This document shows, piece by piece, positions 31,090-44,040 of a DNA stretch of 64,000 bases; within the stretch, counting starts at the first letter, position 1; the number at the start of each line of letters is the position of its first letter. Under the pieces are notes generated by a model. That model ran no database searches. It was not told the DNA's origin and was given only the letters and a program-made list of their open reading frames with translations. The DNA is from Dasypus novemcinctus (taxonomy: Eukaryota; Chordata; Mammalia; Cingulata; Dasypodidae), in assembly GCF_030445035.2 (NCBI RefSeq), contig NC_080685.1, positions 111,216,432 through 111,280,431 on the forward strand, in the 5' to 3' direction. The position numbers were made by a program, and so were the translations under genes.

Positions 31090-31640
31090 AAGCCAATTGT
31101 TATTTATGTAAAGGAGTGGGAGTGCAGAAAAAAATCCCAGTGGGTAAGCAACAGCTCTTAAAACTTCACATGCCCGCCACGTATAATAATAGCAGCATTA
31201 TTCACAACAGCCGAAAGGTGTCCACCGACAGACGCATGGATAAACGAAATGCGGTGTGCCCACAATGGAGTATCATTCACTCGTGAAAGGAAGTTCTGGT
31301 ACAGGCTGTGACGTGGATGAACCTCAAGGACAGCAGGTTGTGTGACGTAAACCACACACTAAAGGACACATATTGCATGATTTCACTTAGATGAAATAAC
31401 TAGGATATGCAAATTCATAGACACAGAAAATAGATTAGAGGTTGTGGGACGCGGGGGGGAATAAGGAGTTAATATTTAACGAGTACAGAGTTTCTGTTGG
31501 AAATGATGGTTACCCAACACTGTGAATGTTATTAATGCCACTGAATTGAATGCTTAAAAGTGGTGAAAATGGGAAGTTTTATGCTTTATATGTTACCACA
31601 ATTGCAAAAATTAAAATGTTTAAATTTTTAAAAATTCATA
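31090..31640 (+). mobile_element. Old L1 3' end
   Basis: It reads ORF2 C-terminal and 3' UTR words in the plus sense ('catggataaacgaaatgcggtgtgcccacaatggagtatcattc', 'gtgaatgttattaatgccactgaattg') and ends in an A-rich tail. Confidence 0.75.
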
Positions 31641-32029
31641 TGTACACAAAGCTCCATTGGAGGCTTTCCTCCAGTGGTCACATCATCTCCACGGTCTTTG
31701 TCTGGAGTTGCCACTGTCTCTGCCCAGAGGGATTCTGCAAAGCTCATTTACCTAGCAATCTACTAGGACCACTATAGGGTGTACTACCTGGGTAAAAAGA
31801 TGCAAGCTTTAAACAAACAACAACAAGAACAAAAAGTATTCATTTTCTGAGCTTCTAACAAAATTATAGTATTATCATTTCATTTCAATATGTGATAATA
31901 AATTTTAAAAGTCTAGGATCCAAGATTTCAATAGCAAGAACCAAAGATGAAACCTCAGTACTTGTCAGATGTCTTTTCTCCTGGCTGACTAAAGAACAAG
32001 CTAACATCATTAGGCCCTCCGAATAATGA

Positions 32030-32255
32030 GGGCTATCATTTGAGTACTCAAAACAATTTTTTTAGCACTTTTGCAATATTATTTTATTGAATTCTCACAA
32101 CAATTCTATGAAGTAGTTATTATGTCTCTATATTAGAGGAAAAAAACACAAAATTCCAAGAAATAAAGGAATGTGAGTCACATAAGTGGAGGTGCTGTAT
32201 TTAAAACCCAGGTCTGCAAGATTCTAAGTCCTACTCTCTCTGCCATGTAATCCTG
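32030..32255 (+). repeat. MIR SINE
   Basis: 'tcacaacaattctatgaagtagttattatgtctctat' and 'ataaaggaatgtgagtcacataagtgg...aaaacccaggtctgc' follow the MIR consensus order. Confidence 0.75.
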
Positions 32256-32720
32256 ACCCGCTTGGGGGCTTGGTAGCAGGAAAGTGATACGACACCGAGG
32301 GAAAGACAGGTTGGCACTATTCCCCTTGGGTCAATGGCCCTTCATCTCTTACCTCATCCTTGTAAACATGGGGTTTTCCATGTTTATTTTGCAGAAACCA
32401 GAGTCAAATGCTTTGCCTACATCATGTGGATCAATGCTAACAAGTTAACTCTGAAGTAAGTACACACTGTGTGACAAAACCTACCCTCTCCACTCGTGTG
32501 CTATGTCTCCTGAGAGGACTCATCTTACCTGGCCCTCGCCCTCTGTACTGACCTGCTAGCAATCCCCCAGGCCTTCACACAAGCTGCCTCTACTCCCCCC
32601 CCTGGGATTTCCACTTGAAAGACCATCTGCCTCAGGCTCCAAACAGCACAGCTTCACTCTCTGGCACCCGTGAGGGATTTGAAGTGGGATCAAAAGAGGA
32701 TCCCTGGGTAATTTCACCAA
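32256..32720. other. Unassigned sequence
   Basis: Nothing was recognised apart from short ORFs without motifs. Confidence 0.3.
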
Positions 32721-32724
32721 ACTA

Positions 32725-33535
32725 AAGAGTAGGTGTTGCAACTCTGCTGAGGCTCAGGGCCCAGCTGGCACATGGCCAGTCCAGAGATTCAAGTCTCCTG
32801 AGCAAACACCAACCCCAGCACCAACCACAGTTTCAGTAAAAGTGACAGAAGAGGCATGTGTAGAGAAGTCACATCTGAGTCCAACTCCATCACAATCAGG
32901 TCAGCTGATGGGGAGGTGAGAATGGTCAACCACCACACCAGGGAACCAAGAGTGTCTACAACTGCAAGCAGGAGAATCACATCTATCAGCCATGTGGGAT
33001 CTAAGCCCGCTTTTGATTTAGAGGTGGAGTGGACATCACCATCCCAGGGTCCACAGGATAGAGGAATAAAATATGGATTGGAGTGGACTTGCTGGTATTC
33101 TACTATAGAACTGTTGTGACTCTAGCAATGGAAGAAACTGTATTATTTGATGCGGAGATGGTGGCCATGGGAGTTGCTGAGGGCAGGGAGAGGGAGGAAG
33201 AGGTGCAATATGGGGGCATTTTTGGGACTTGGAATTGTCCCGAATGATATTGCAGGGACAGATGCAGGACATTGTATATCCTGCCATAACCCAATGGATG
33301 GACTGGGGTAGAGTGTGACCTACAATGTAAACTATGGTCCATGCAGTGTGGCAGTGCTCCAGGATGTACTCACCAAATGCAATGAATGTGCCACACTGAT
33401 GAGAGGGGATGCTGATGTGGGAGGAGTGGGGGTGGGGAGGGAGTGGGGAGTGGGGTAAATGGGAACCTTTTATGTTTTTTAATGTAATGATTTGTGTGAT
33501 CTTTTTTTTTTAAAGACGAAAAAAATTTGCTAAAA
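32725..33535 (+). mobile_element. L1 3' end, intermediate subfamily
   Basis: 'ctgctgaggctcagggcccagctggcacatggcc' opens it. 'ttgggacttggaattgtccc', 'gcaggacattgtatatcctgccataacccaatgg' and a G-rich tract at 33,418-33,460 lead to an A-rich tail. It sits between the 28.9-kb and 22.1-kb types in sequence. Confidence 0.7.
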
Positions 33536-33539
33536 AAAA

Positions 33540-34300
33540 GGGGATCCCTACCATCTCAAGTTTTCCTCAGGAAAACATATTCCCACACACATACAAAAAG
33601 ATCCTGCAACATGGTGGAGTGCTGGGGTAGAGTTTCAGAGGTAAATAATTAATCAGGAGTCCCCTGAGCAGGACCAGAGCAATGTGAGTCAAAAATTTCT
33701 CTATGGAAGCAACGGTCAAGGGAACTGTCCTGACCCACTCTTTGCATCAAAGCTACCTACCTATTCCTTCTGCGGATTAAGAAATTGGGAATCAGTGGAG
33801 TGAAATACAAGGTGTGTTGTAGGAGTTTGTTGATACTATAGAGTGCTTCATCTCTATAGCTTACCCTTCTTACTGTAGATGTAGAGAAGAGAGTAGTCAG
33901 GGTTGCTGGAAAAGGAGAGCATGTTGACTTCCTAAAATAAATAACAGACTAGTCAACTTGGAAAACATTCGGAGTCCTTCCCAACACCTTGATTTAATAA
34001 ATACAATTAGCTGAGCTAGTAATCCACCCCTCAAATATTGGCAAGTTTGACTCTGTCTTACCTGCCAGGCCAACAGGAATAACCCTTGATTGTAGCTTTA
34101 GTCACTGATTTTAAAGACATCTAAAGAAAGTATGTTTCATAGAGGAGGTGAGCTAGGAAGAAAAAATGGATCTGGGGAGACCACAGTTGTCAATGGTGTT
34201 TGGCCTGTCTATGACCCTGTACCTAGGGTCACCAGTCAAATAGTCTTAACTGGAGAATGATCCTCTGATGAGAAGGGATTGTTCATCAGGCTTTACAGGA
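33540..34300. other. Unassigned sequence
   Basis: No gene and no repeat that I can name. Confidence 0.3.
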
Positions 34301-34304
34301 ACGT

Positions 34305-34565
34305 AGGTGTCTTAGTTTCCTGGCTGCTAAGAAATACCACACAATGGGCCGACTTAAACAATGGGAATTAACTGACTCATGGGTTTGAGGAAAGGAGAAG
34401 CCCAAAATCAAGCCATCAGGAAGGCAATGCGTTCTCCTAGGAGACTGCGGCAGCTTGGGGCTGGCTGCTGCCATCCTTGGGGCTCCTAGACTTTTCTGTC
34501 ACATGGCAATGCACAAGACGACGTCATCTCCTTTCTCCTCCAGGTTCCATGACTACCAGTTTCTT
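34305..34565 (+). repeat. Ancient interspersed repeat fragment
   Basis: 'gtgtcttagtttcctggctgctaagaaataccacacaatgggcc' resembles the starts at 10,040 and 39,345. The family is not assigned. Confidence 0.4.
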
Positions 34566-34574
34566 CCCATTAAT

Positions 34575-35035
34575 TTTTTTTTTTTTTTTGAGGTACGGGG
34601 CCAGGGATTGAACCCTGGACCTCGTATGGGGGAAGCTGGTGCTCAACCATTGAGCCACATCAGCCCCCTGAGTTGTTTTTTTAGTCGTTTGTTTGTGGTT
34701 TGTGTTGTTGTTTTTAGGAGGCACAAGGAACCGAACCAAGGACCTCCCGTGTGACAAGCAGGTGCTCAACAGCTTGAGCCACCTGCTTTGATGATGCAAC
34801 AAAAGAGACTCAAAGGAAGACAATAAGAGGCACAACAAACCAGAGAGCTGGGCTGGCTCAGGTGATTGAGCACCTCTCTTCCACATGGGAGGTCTTGGAT
34901 TCCGTTCCTGGTGCCTCCTAAAGAGAAGATGAGCAGACACAGGGAGCACACAGCAAATGAACCCAGAGAGCAGACAGTGACCGCAAACAACAAGGGTTGG
35001 CGTGGAGATAAATAAAATAAATCTTTAAAAAAAGA
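34575..35035. repeat. Cluster of three DAS-type SINE pieces in both orientations
   Basis: Two antisense tRNA-like heads (34,600-34,668 and 34,720-34,790) are followed by a sense body and head (34,795-35,035) with its own B box and a tail 'aataaataaaataaatcttt'. The head-to-head arrangement could form an inverted repeat in RNA. Confidence 0.7.
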
Positions 35036-35039
35036 GTGA

Positions 35040-35790
35040 GAATGTATCTTCTTTAGGGTACCTAGATCGACCTACCATAAAAGGTAGGTATTCCCCACAG
35101 AAGCTCTAAATACTTTCCTTGTCCAGAGTCTATGCTTAGGAAACCACCTTATGATTAGTGATGTGGTCAGTTGGGAGACTTTCTACCAGATGGCACTGGT
35201 GGGAGGCCGGGAAACCCACTGCAGATCATTCTGCTACGGTTCTAAGGACTGTGTCAGTCTGCTGGCACCCTAGCAAGCGGAAGTCTATCACTGAGTGGGC
35301 AGAGAAAATCAAGGGTGTGGATCTGAAAAACCAGCAGCCAAACCCATCCCCGAGCTCAGGAGCCTCTCAGAGATGCCGCATGGGCCCCTGCGTGTGACCT
35401 GGGCTCTACTCGACCTTCCCCGCAGTGACATCCCTCCATCAGGAAGCCTAGAAGACTCAGGGTGTTATCACGACACTGTAATGTGAAGGCCGTGCTTGGA
35501 AAAATCGGCTTTTTTTCCTTCTACCAACAATAAATTTACATGACAACACACACATACATTCTTTCTCTCCTCCTGCTCTACCACCCATCTTTACATATCT
35601 CTGCATCATGACCCAAAATTGGAGGCTCAGTTCATCAAACATAGTCTCTGCAACAAAGCACAGGGATAAGCAAAAAGTTGCAGACAAAAATCCCAGGCTG
35701 TCCAAGTCAGCTCTTATCTGCCCTGCACTCAACCTACCAGGCTGACTCTTTTTTTATTTAATAGATATTTTTTATTTTTTTAAAATATAC
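35040..35790. other. Unassigned sequence
   Basis: No gene or named repeat is seen; the T-rich end (35,750-35,790) precedes a SINE. Confidence 0.3.
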
Positions 35791-35792
35791 TT

Positions 35793-36210
35793 AGGGAAGC
35801 GGATTTGGCTCAACTGATAGAGCATCCACCTACCACATAGGAGGTCCACGGTTCAAACCCCGGGCCTCCTTGACCCGTGTGGAGCTGGCCCACGTGCAGT
35901 GCTGATGCACGCAAGGAGTGCCCTGCCACACAGGGGTGTCCCCTGCGTAGGGAAGCCCCACGCGCAAGGAGTGCGCCCTGTAAGGAGAGCCGCCCAGCAC
36001 GAAAGAAAGTGCAGCCTGCCCAGGAATGGTGCCGCACACGCAGAGAGCCGATGCAGCAAGATGACGCAACAAAAAAGAGACTCAGATTCCCGGTGTCACT
36101 GACAAGAATGCAAGTGGACAAAGTGGAAGGAATGCACAGCGAATGGACACAGAGAGAAGACAACAGGGAAGGGAGAGAAATAAATAAAAAATAAATCTTT
36201 GAAAAAATAA
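35793..36210 (+). repeat. Long DAS-type SINE, well preserved
   Basis: The head 'gggaagcggatttggctcaactgatagagc' and the B box 'ggttcaaacccc' are followed by a body that closely matches the copies at 7325 and 40,541, with the AT-rich tail 'aataaataaaaaataaatc'. Confidence 0.88.
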
Positions 36211-36224
36211 ATGAGTAAACAAAT

Positions 36225-36850
36225 AAAAGATACTTAGATAAAATAAATGTTACACAAAAAATATAGGGATTTCCATAGGCCCCCTCCCCACACCTCCCGC
36301 ACCCTCCCAGGCTCACTGTCTCATCAGACCTGGTCTTCCATCCTCGGCTTGCTCTTCGGGTTTGCTGTCCGTCTGTTTCTTCCTGGGCCTGCTTTGGGCT
36401 TTCTCTATGACTCTTCCTTACATCCAAGCAACACACCCTGGTGCCTCCCGACTCAGCCAGGACGTGGCTCAAGCCCCTCCTGGCTCAAGCCTTCCTTCAG
36501 GCGCCTGGGAGCTCTTTCCCCTGGACACTCCAGCCTTTCCTCCCTCTCCCTTCGCTTTGGGGCTGGTGGGTAGACACCGAGGAGCTACAAAACGTGCTAT
36601 GCCCATCCTAAGAGGGGTGACAGCAGCAGGCAGGGGCCACAGCGAGTACTTAAGGCCACGAGGCCCTTCCAAAACAGCCAAAGGCAGGGCGACAGAGCGC
36701 ATTATTTGTTTCACAGCTGCCAGAATGGTCTTCCTGGCACAGATCAGGTGCAGCATGAAAGGAATCTTATTGCCTTCAGGAAAAAATACCCGAAGTTCTT
36801 GGCCTGGTGCTCAAGGGCTCGCACGGTCTCACCCCCGTTATCTCCCGCAC
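36225..36850. other. GC-rich unassigned sequence
   Basis: A short L1-tail-like piece ('aaataaatgttacacaaaaaatatagggatt') is followed by C/T-rich sequence. The 235-aa ORF at 36,362-37,069 shows no domain and I do not call it a gene. Confidence 0.3.
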
Positions 36851-36859
36851 GTGCTGTCT

Positions 36860-37560
36860 TCCGGTTCTCACCATCGCTACCAAACTCGTCTACCTGCGGT
36901 TCCCCAGGCAAGCCCAGGCCTTGGCTCACACGTTCCCTCCCTCTCCTTCCCCTCGAGCAGTCAGCCAGCGAGTTCACGCGTGTTTAGGACTCTGTGCAGC
37001 CCGCAGGCTGGTCACAACAGCCCCCGAAGCCTCTTGCCCAGGGGGCAGTCCCATGCAGGCTCTCCCTGACCACCACCAGCCAGCGTCCTCGTCTCCCCTT
37101 GTCGAGCCTCCCCTCCGGGGGAAGACTTTCCCGTTCTCGGCTCGGGCTCCACCTTGATCTTGTCTTTGGCTCTGCCCATCAGATATTCAGCACTGGGCGC
37201 TCCCAGCACCTCCTGGCCCCGAGAGGTACGACAGGAATTCCTTCCCTCAACTTCATAAATCCTCCCCCAGTCTTGCAGACCCTGCTGAGATGCTACCTCC
37301 TCCACAAATTCCTTCCCAATTCTCCAAGCCGACCGCAGCCCCCTCGCCTGGAGCTTCATGGCACTTGCTTCTTCTTCGGCAGGCACTTACCACTCTAACT
37401 CTGTTTTCCTTTCTCTGTACTTGGCTTAACCCCTTTCTAGACAGGAGAATTCAAGTTGAGTAAAACTTTGTTTCCTTACCTGCCTTGAGGCACAGTACAT
37501 GGGCTGTAATAAATCCCAAGTATTTTGTTGAATGGATGGCTGAATCAATGAACCTCTCAC
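36860..37560 (+). repeat. L2-like ancient repeat
   Basis: 'ctgctgagatgctacctcctccacaaattccttcccaa' and the ending 'ggctgtaataaatcccaagtattttgttgaatggatggc' are typical of the L2 3' end. Confidence 0.55.
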
Positions 37561-37564
37561 TTTG

Positions 37565-38235
37565 GTGTCAGTTTTCAGAGTCTTTAGAGAGTTGTTACCA
37601 GTCAGAGCAGAGAATCAGCCTTTTAGGAGATAAGTCCATGGATAAATCATCCAGCTACTTAAACTCAATTAAAGAAAAAAGATTTTAATCACAAAAATAA
37701 TATGTTTGTTAGGTGAGCACATCAGAATGCTGTTTGCAATCTTCTTGCACAAACCAGAACTCCATTTGAACAGGTATCAGTTGTCAGCCCAAGCAAACAC
37801 TCTCCATACCAAATGAAGTGCATCGTTCACATAAATGAAATGTATTTCATACACACTTAAACGTAGGCCTCTTTAAAATATAATTGCTTAGTCGGACTAA
37901 CGAGTCCAAGAGACCCATTTCAGTACTTGCCTCCCAGATTTTCAAAAACCCTAAAACTCATGTCCCAGAAGAAGGTTGGTAGCCGCAGGGCGAGGGCCTG
38001 TCTTCATTCCTGGGTGGAAATTAAGGTCAGGAACGAGCAGAGGAGGCGGCTGGAGACCCCCGGCGGCCAGAAGCCAATTCAGCAGCACGTGGAAAGAACG
38101 AGCAAGATCCCAGAGCACCAAACCAGAACACACGGCCACCGTGGTTTTGACCTAGAAGAGTTTTTAAAAGAGTGTTTCCCAGGGAATAATCAGTTTTTGA
38201 CAATACCATTTTCACTGCATCTATCAGTATGAATT
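37565..38235. other. Unassigned sequence
   Basis: Nothing recognised. Confidence 0.3.
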
Positions 38236-38239
38236 AGAA

Positions 38240-38780
38240 GAAAAACGAACACCTGTTGACAGACACTTAGGAAAACTTGTGATAATTTCTTCCAAATCTG
38301 AACACATATAAATCCCAAAACCCAGCAATTCCTCTCCAAGGTATATACCCAAGAGAAACACAAACATAATTTCTATCTTGTACACAAAAGACATGTATAA
38401 GAATACTCACAGCAATACTATTTGTAGTTAAAAACTGTAAAAGACCAAATGTCCAGCAACAGTAGAAAGGAAGAAAAAATTAAAAAATCTTTATGGAATA
38501 TTCCCTTGCTGTAATGCAGGAATGAGCATGATCAACTACTGCCCCACGCCACAACATAATGTTGATTACAAGCCTGCAGACACAGAGAGAACGTCCTGTC
38601 GGGATGGGGGGGCATGACGGAAGGCTCTGGAGCTGGTGCTGCCCTCTTCACCTGGGTGGGCCTCCAAGGGCGCGCACTCGCGATCTGTGCACTTCTGTAT
38701 GTATGTTACACGTCAACACAGATTTTACTAAAAAAACCATACACACAAAGACACACATGTAAAAACTGATCTGCCGTATG
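38240..38780 (+). mobile_element. Old L1 3' end
   Basis: 'aaacccagcaattcctctccaaggtatatacccaagag' and 'caatactatttgtagttaaaaactg' are ORF2 C-terminal words in sense orientation. Confidence 0.65.
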
Positions 38781-38789
38781 GCTAGCACA

Positions 38790-40535
38790 GGAATGGACAT
38801 TTTTAAAATGTCCGCAAAAACTGTCCTTTAAGGGACGGACTTTTCTTTTCCTCAACCCGTCTCTCTGACCATAATGGTACTGCAGAGCACATCATGAGTC
38901 CACGTCTGGACTGTGACAGCAAGCCACACGGCTGGCACGCGGGAAGAGCCTCAGTGGAGAAAGAAGGCAGCATCACGAGCACCTCAGACCAGCGTCTGGT
39001 CATTCGTTCATTCCCTGTAGGACGGCATTAGAACCCCTGCCCGGGGGACGCGGGGTCCGCAGGCTCCCGCCTTCAGACGCGGGAAGCAGGCCAGGGGGGC
39101 ACTGCTCAGGTGACCGATGGAGCAGCGCCTCCCAGGCTGCCGGAGCCCTGGGTCCTTACCTCCCCTGGCCTGGCACTGTCTCCTGACCCATTCCTGGACG
39201 GAGCCCCCACCCCCACCCCCCATGCTCCTGCTCCCAAGCGGGACCCCCTCCACTTCCCCATCCCTGCATCCCTGCTCTGTTAATGCCATCACCAGCCGCC
39301 TCCGTCAGGACTGGAGGCCTGCCTTGTTGGTTCTTGTTCTGTAACGGTTAGTGTTTGAGCTTCCCAGCTGCTGAAACAAATAATGTGCGATGGGTCGGCC
39401 TAAGGACAGGAATAAACGGGCTCACTCCTGGGAGGCTAGAAATCCAAGACCGAGGCATCAGCAGGGCGATGCTTTCCCTGGAGCCTGCACTGTTTGGGGT
39501 GGCTGCCCGTGACCCTGCGGGGCCGTGGCTTTCTGTCTCTGTGATGTCCTCCCCTTTCTCTTCTGGGTTTCATTGGCTTCCAGCTGCTGGCTTTCCCCTG
39601 TGGCTTTCTCTACAAGGCCTCCAACAACAGGATCAGAACCAGCCTGTTCCAGCTGGCCACAATTTAACTAAAAATAACCTCATCAAAAGGTTTTGCATCC
39701 ACAGGAATGAATTAAGGTGAAGAACGAGCTTTTTGGGGATACATAATTCAATCTGCCATAGTTAATAATTATTTTTTCCCTTTGTTATTAGTCTATGAGA
39801 TTTTGTAGTCCTTGCATGAGTTGGATGTTAAAAAAACTAAAAGTACTTGAAACATGGGGAAAGTTCTATGTGATCCTAGTGGGGAAAACTACCTTGAATG
39901 TGACACAAAATTCAGAGGCCATTTTTAAAAAGATCGCTAAATTAAATTTACATTTAAAAATTTGGTTCCATGACCACACAGAGAAAATAACTTATTCAAA
40001 TAACTTTCTAGCACAGTGTATCATTAGTGGGACATATTCTAAGGACAAAAAGAACAGCAAAGAAACATCGAACTTTACTTGGTGGCTGTGTTGTTGTTAC
40101 TGGTGTTGTGTGTGTGGTAGGATAGAGCAATGTGTAATACATCGACGTTTTAAGGAACAAGGTTTTCTATGGAAGAAAGGAGACCCCGTAGGTAGTGGGA
40201 GGTGAGAAGAAATTTTCGATGTAGGATTTGAATAGGGACTATGATAAAAAGAACCTCATTATACACACAGACCATGCACATGGGTATATATGTATTATGC
40301 ATGTATTTCAATTTCACACATTTAATTTTACATATGTTTAAATTCTATAGGAAAATATAATAAGCAAAGACAAAATGAAAAACTACCAAAAGTATTTATA
40401 ACACATATGACAAAGATCTATTTCTTTAACAAAAAGAATTCCTATAAGTCAATTTTAAAAACCAACAAAGCACAATGAACATCAATAGACATTTTGCAGA
40501 AGAGAAAATAAAAGCAGATGCTTTCTTAACATACC
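38790..40535. other. Mostly unassigned sequence
   Basis: An ancient repeat fragment is likely at 39,345-39,765 ('gcttcccagctgctgaaacaaataatgtgcgatgggtcgg' to 'ggggatacataattcaatctgccat'). The rest shows nothing recognisable. Confidence 0.35.
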
Positions 40536-40540
40536 AAGCA

Positions 40541-40922
40541 GGGAAGCGGATTTGGCTCAATGGATAGAGTTCACCTACCACATGGGAGGTCCAGGGTTCA
40601 AACCCCGGGTCTCCTTGACTCGTGTGGAGCTGGCCCATGTGCAGCGCTGATGCGTGCAAGGAGTGCCATGCCATGCAGGGGTGTCCCCGCATAGGGGAGC
40701 CTCACATGCAAGGAGTGCACCCCGTAAGGAGAGCCACCCGCACAAAAAAAGTACAGTCTGCCCAGGAGTGGTGCTGCACACACGGAGAGCTGAAGCCGCA
40801 AGATGACACTGCCTCACTGACAAGAATACAGCGGACACAGAAGAACACACAGCGAATGGACACAGAGAGCAGACAACTGGTGCGGGGGGAAGAGGAGAGA
40901 AATTTAAAAAACAAACAAAAAC
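40541..40922 (+). repeat. Long DAS-type SINE
   Basis: The head has one gap relative to the 35.8-kb copy ('caatggatagagttcacc'). The B box is 'ggttcaaacccc', and the body and tail are as in the others. A stretch of the body near 40,805 is deleted. Confidence 0.85.
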
Positions 40923-40979
40923 AACCATGTCAAACAATGCTTAACCTTACTTACAATATTAAAAATGCAAATTAAAAAT

Positions 40980-41640
40980 TCTGTTGTAATTGCTATCAGA
41001 TTTCAAATTCTGATACCCTTTGAGCCAGCAATTCTTCTTCTAGACATTTACCCTACAGACATATTCACACAATGATGTATATACCAGGACATTTGCTGTA
41101 TTACTATTTGTACCAACAGAAGTTTAGAAATAAATCTAAATCCCATCTAAAAGGGACTGTTTAATAAATTATGGTATACCTATGCCATGAAATACTACAC
41201 AACTGTTAAAACAAGGAAAAACAAATCCAATGGATGTGTCATGATGATGGGAGGGAGTGTTGCTGGGGGGGTGGGGTTGAATGGGACCTCACATATATAA
41301 AAAAAAAAAAAAACAAGGAAAAAGTTTCTATATCTTGATAAGCAAAAAAAAAAAGAGAGAAAGAAAAGAAACAACAACAAAAAAAGGCAATATACTAAAA
41401 TAGTGCAAACGTAGTCACTCTTGGTGTTTAAAAACAAAAGCACACACACGGAATTAAATATACCCATTGTTTATACATTGAGTATGTCTGGGAGCATGTG
41501 GAAAAAAATTATAGCAATAGCTACCTCTGAGGAAAGGAACCGAGAGACTCAGGGAAGGGGGAATACTTTTCATTTATGCTCTCTTGAAACTTTTGGATTT
41601 TATTAACCTATTTAAAACAAATTTTAAAGTAAACATTTAC
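40980..41640 (+). mobile_element. Old L1 3' end, interrupted by a younger L1 tip
   Basis: 'gccagcaattcttcttctagacatttaccctacagacatattcac' and 'cctatgccatgaaatactacac' are L1 words. The younger insert is at 41,222-41,310. Confidence 0.7.
41209..41323 (+). mobile_element. Very short (89-bp) young L1 3' tip with 13-bp TSD
   Basis: Bases 41,222-41,310 carry only the last part of the young L1 3' UTR ('ccaatggatgtgtcatgatgatggg', a shortened G-rich tract and the A-tail). AAACAAGGAAAAA occurs on both sides at 41,209-41,221 and 41,311-41,323. Confidence 0.9.
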
Positions 41641-41894
41641 TTTTAAAACAGCTTCTTCACAATTTTTTAATGAAAATAACAAATTGGAAATATAAGCGCA
41701 AAAAACATAACCTACCAATGCAATATTAAAGATGATAAAGTCGCATCTCTGATTTCCCTTGACAAGTTGTCAGAGTTAAATAGTTTTCACATGAGCAAAT
41801 TCAAACAGTTAATCACCAGGGGAGGTGGAAGTGGGCTTGAGGCCTGTGACTAAAGAAAGAAATATAGATTGGGGCAATATCAAAAAACATTATA

Positions 41895-42245
41895 CTAGGA
41901 AAACAGATGTGGCTCGGACAGTTGGGCACCTGCTTCTCATATGGGAGGTCCCAGGTTTGGTTCCCAGTGTCTCCTAAAGAAGACAAACAATGAGCAAAAA
42001 CAACAAGCAGACAATGAGCAAAAACAACAAGCAGACAACAAGCAAGACAACGAGCAGACAGAGAGCAAAAACAAAAACAGCCTGGGAGTGGATGTGGTTC
42101 AAACAGTTGGGCACCCACCTCCCACCCACGTGGGAGGTCCCAGGTTTGGTTCCTGGTGCCTCCTAAAGAAGAAACGAGCAGACAACAAGCAGACAAACAA
42201 TGAGCAGACATTGAGCAAAAACAATGAGCAAACACGAGGATCCAT
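41895..42245 (+). repeat. Dimeric DAS-type SINE with a simple-repeat linker
   Basis: Two tRNA-like heads (about 41,897-41,980 and 42,082-42,165) are joined by repeats of a 24-bp unit with 'caatgagcaaaaacaacaagcaga' at 41,986-42,070. A related repeat follows the second head. Confidence 0.75.
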
Positions 42246-42249
42246 CTCG

Positions 42250-43680
42250 GGGAGGCGGGGAGGATATCATGCTATCAAAAATGAAAACTGTTAAAACTGG
42301 AACTTTTAAAATGATTCTGCTCATTTGGATGGCATGTGGACACCTTTCCCAAACATTCTTGATTCACATCTACTGAAATAAAGATCCCATCCTACCAACT
42401 CTTTTAGAAGGAACAGGTTCACGTATCAATTGAATAGAGAAGGGTATCAATGGTACAAGAAGAGCATAGGGTGACAGAGGTGTTTCATATTATCAGAACA
42501 TCAGCACCACCAACCAGTAACTCATTGTTTTATTGTGGGGGTGAGGGGCAGATACTGGTTAGAAATTTTAGGGAAAAGTGACCATTAAATTTTTTTTCTG
42601 TAAAGCAATCTGGGAATGTATAACAAGAATTATAAAATCATTCTTATTGTTTGAACCTCTAAGTCTACTTTCTAAAACCTTATATTCTTATCAGTCATAT
42701 TTAAGTTAATGGAAAAATGCATAGCACATTGAAACACTAGTTTACTTTCTGAAATGAAAGTATGTAGACTAAACAGTTCTAACATTTGAAATAACATTGA
42801 ATTAAAAGCAGGAACCAAATGGTAGATAAACAAATGTTACAATTGTAAAGTCTATGGAGAGACATTATCAAAGCAAAAAAGTGAACCTGGAGGAATGGAA
42901 ACAGTTTAAAACCAAACACTCCTTAGGTTTTATGCGGATGGGTGTTTTAATTCACAGAGGAGCGCTTACCCGTCTGGCAGGCATTACGACAGAACGAGGA
43001 AGACGAGATGTGCACAGTAATGGGTCAGTATTGGCAGAGGAAAGAATAGCTAGGGCAGGAATACTGATGTTCCACTTTTGGCACCCAGGGCAGTCCAAAT
43101 GGACACTTATACTTGTCCCAGGCATACCCAAGGGAATTAAATGCCACCTGGTGGCCAAATCTGAAAATTAGACCCCAGTCAATTACCAGAGGTCAGCTGA
43201 AACAAGAAGGAAAACTGAAGGGGACTTGGACTCCCACTGTTTGTTGCCAGCGTCGGCGTCAGTGGATGCACACAAAAGCGTCTTCACTGGCTTATCTGGC
43301 TCTTCACTGACGTCAGTGAACCCTACTGCTTCCTCTACATCTTTGCCAGGTTCTTGGTCATGCCATCTTCTCTCACCCTCAATCAATTTAATATTTCTCT
43401 TTATCATCTTTGCTCTGAAAATGCCATTGCAGAAAATAATAAATAACACTGCATCTGAATGAAGACGATTCAGGACAAAAGCAACCCTTCATGTTCTTCC
43501 TTTCCAACCTGATCCCAGCAGAATAGCTCCCACTAGAGGGGTGACAAGAAGGGCCGTCTCGCCATCACAGAGGCGACCTGAGGGTACACCGTCAACATTC
43601 ACGAGTGCATCCGTGGAGTGGGCTACAGGAGACCCCCTGGGCTCTCAGACAGATCCGGAAACTTGCCACGAAAGTGATGG
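42250..43680. other. Unassigned sequence
   Basis: No gene is seen. The ORFs at 42,854-43,462 have no recognised motif. Confidence 0.3.
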
Positions 43681-43684
43681 CTGG

Positions 43685-44040
43685 GAAGTGGATGTGGCTC
43701 AAGCAACTGGGCTTCTGCCTGCAACATGGGAGGTCCTGGTTTTGGTTCCTGGTGCCTCTTGGGGAAGGCAAGCTGGCATGACAAGCAGGCACAGCGAGCT
43801 GATGCAACAAGGTGATGCAACAAAAGAGACAACAAGAGGAAAGACAGTGAGAGACACGACAAACAAGGGACTGAGGCGGCTCAAGCGACTGAGCACCTCT
43901 CTCCCACATGGAAGGTGCCACTGTCTCCTAAGGAGTGGAGGAGTGGACGCTGAGAGCACATAGCAAGTGGACACAGAGCAGACGGCAACTGCAAACAGCA
44001 AGGGGGGGGGGGAGGAATAAATAAATGAAAGAAGTCTTTT
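43685..44040 (+). repeat. Dimeric DAS-type SINE
   Basis: Head 1 is at about 43,687-43,760, with a body containing 'gatgcaacaaggtgatgcaac'. Head 2 is at about 43,867-43,935 and lacks a good B box. A G-run of ten and an AT-rich tail follow. Confidence 0.75.

Noticed and set aside
36362..37069. 235-aa plus-strand ORF in GC-rich sequence
   Set aside because: No domain, low-complexity Ser/Pro/Arg composition as expected of GC-rich DNA, and its second half overlaps an L2-like repeat.
41980..42070. CRISPR-like array
   Set aside because: The 24-bp repeats are contiguous with no spacers, and the context is a mammalian SINE linker.
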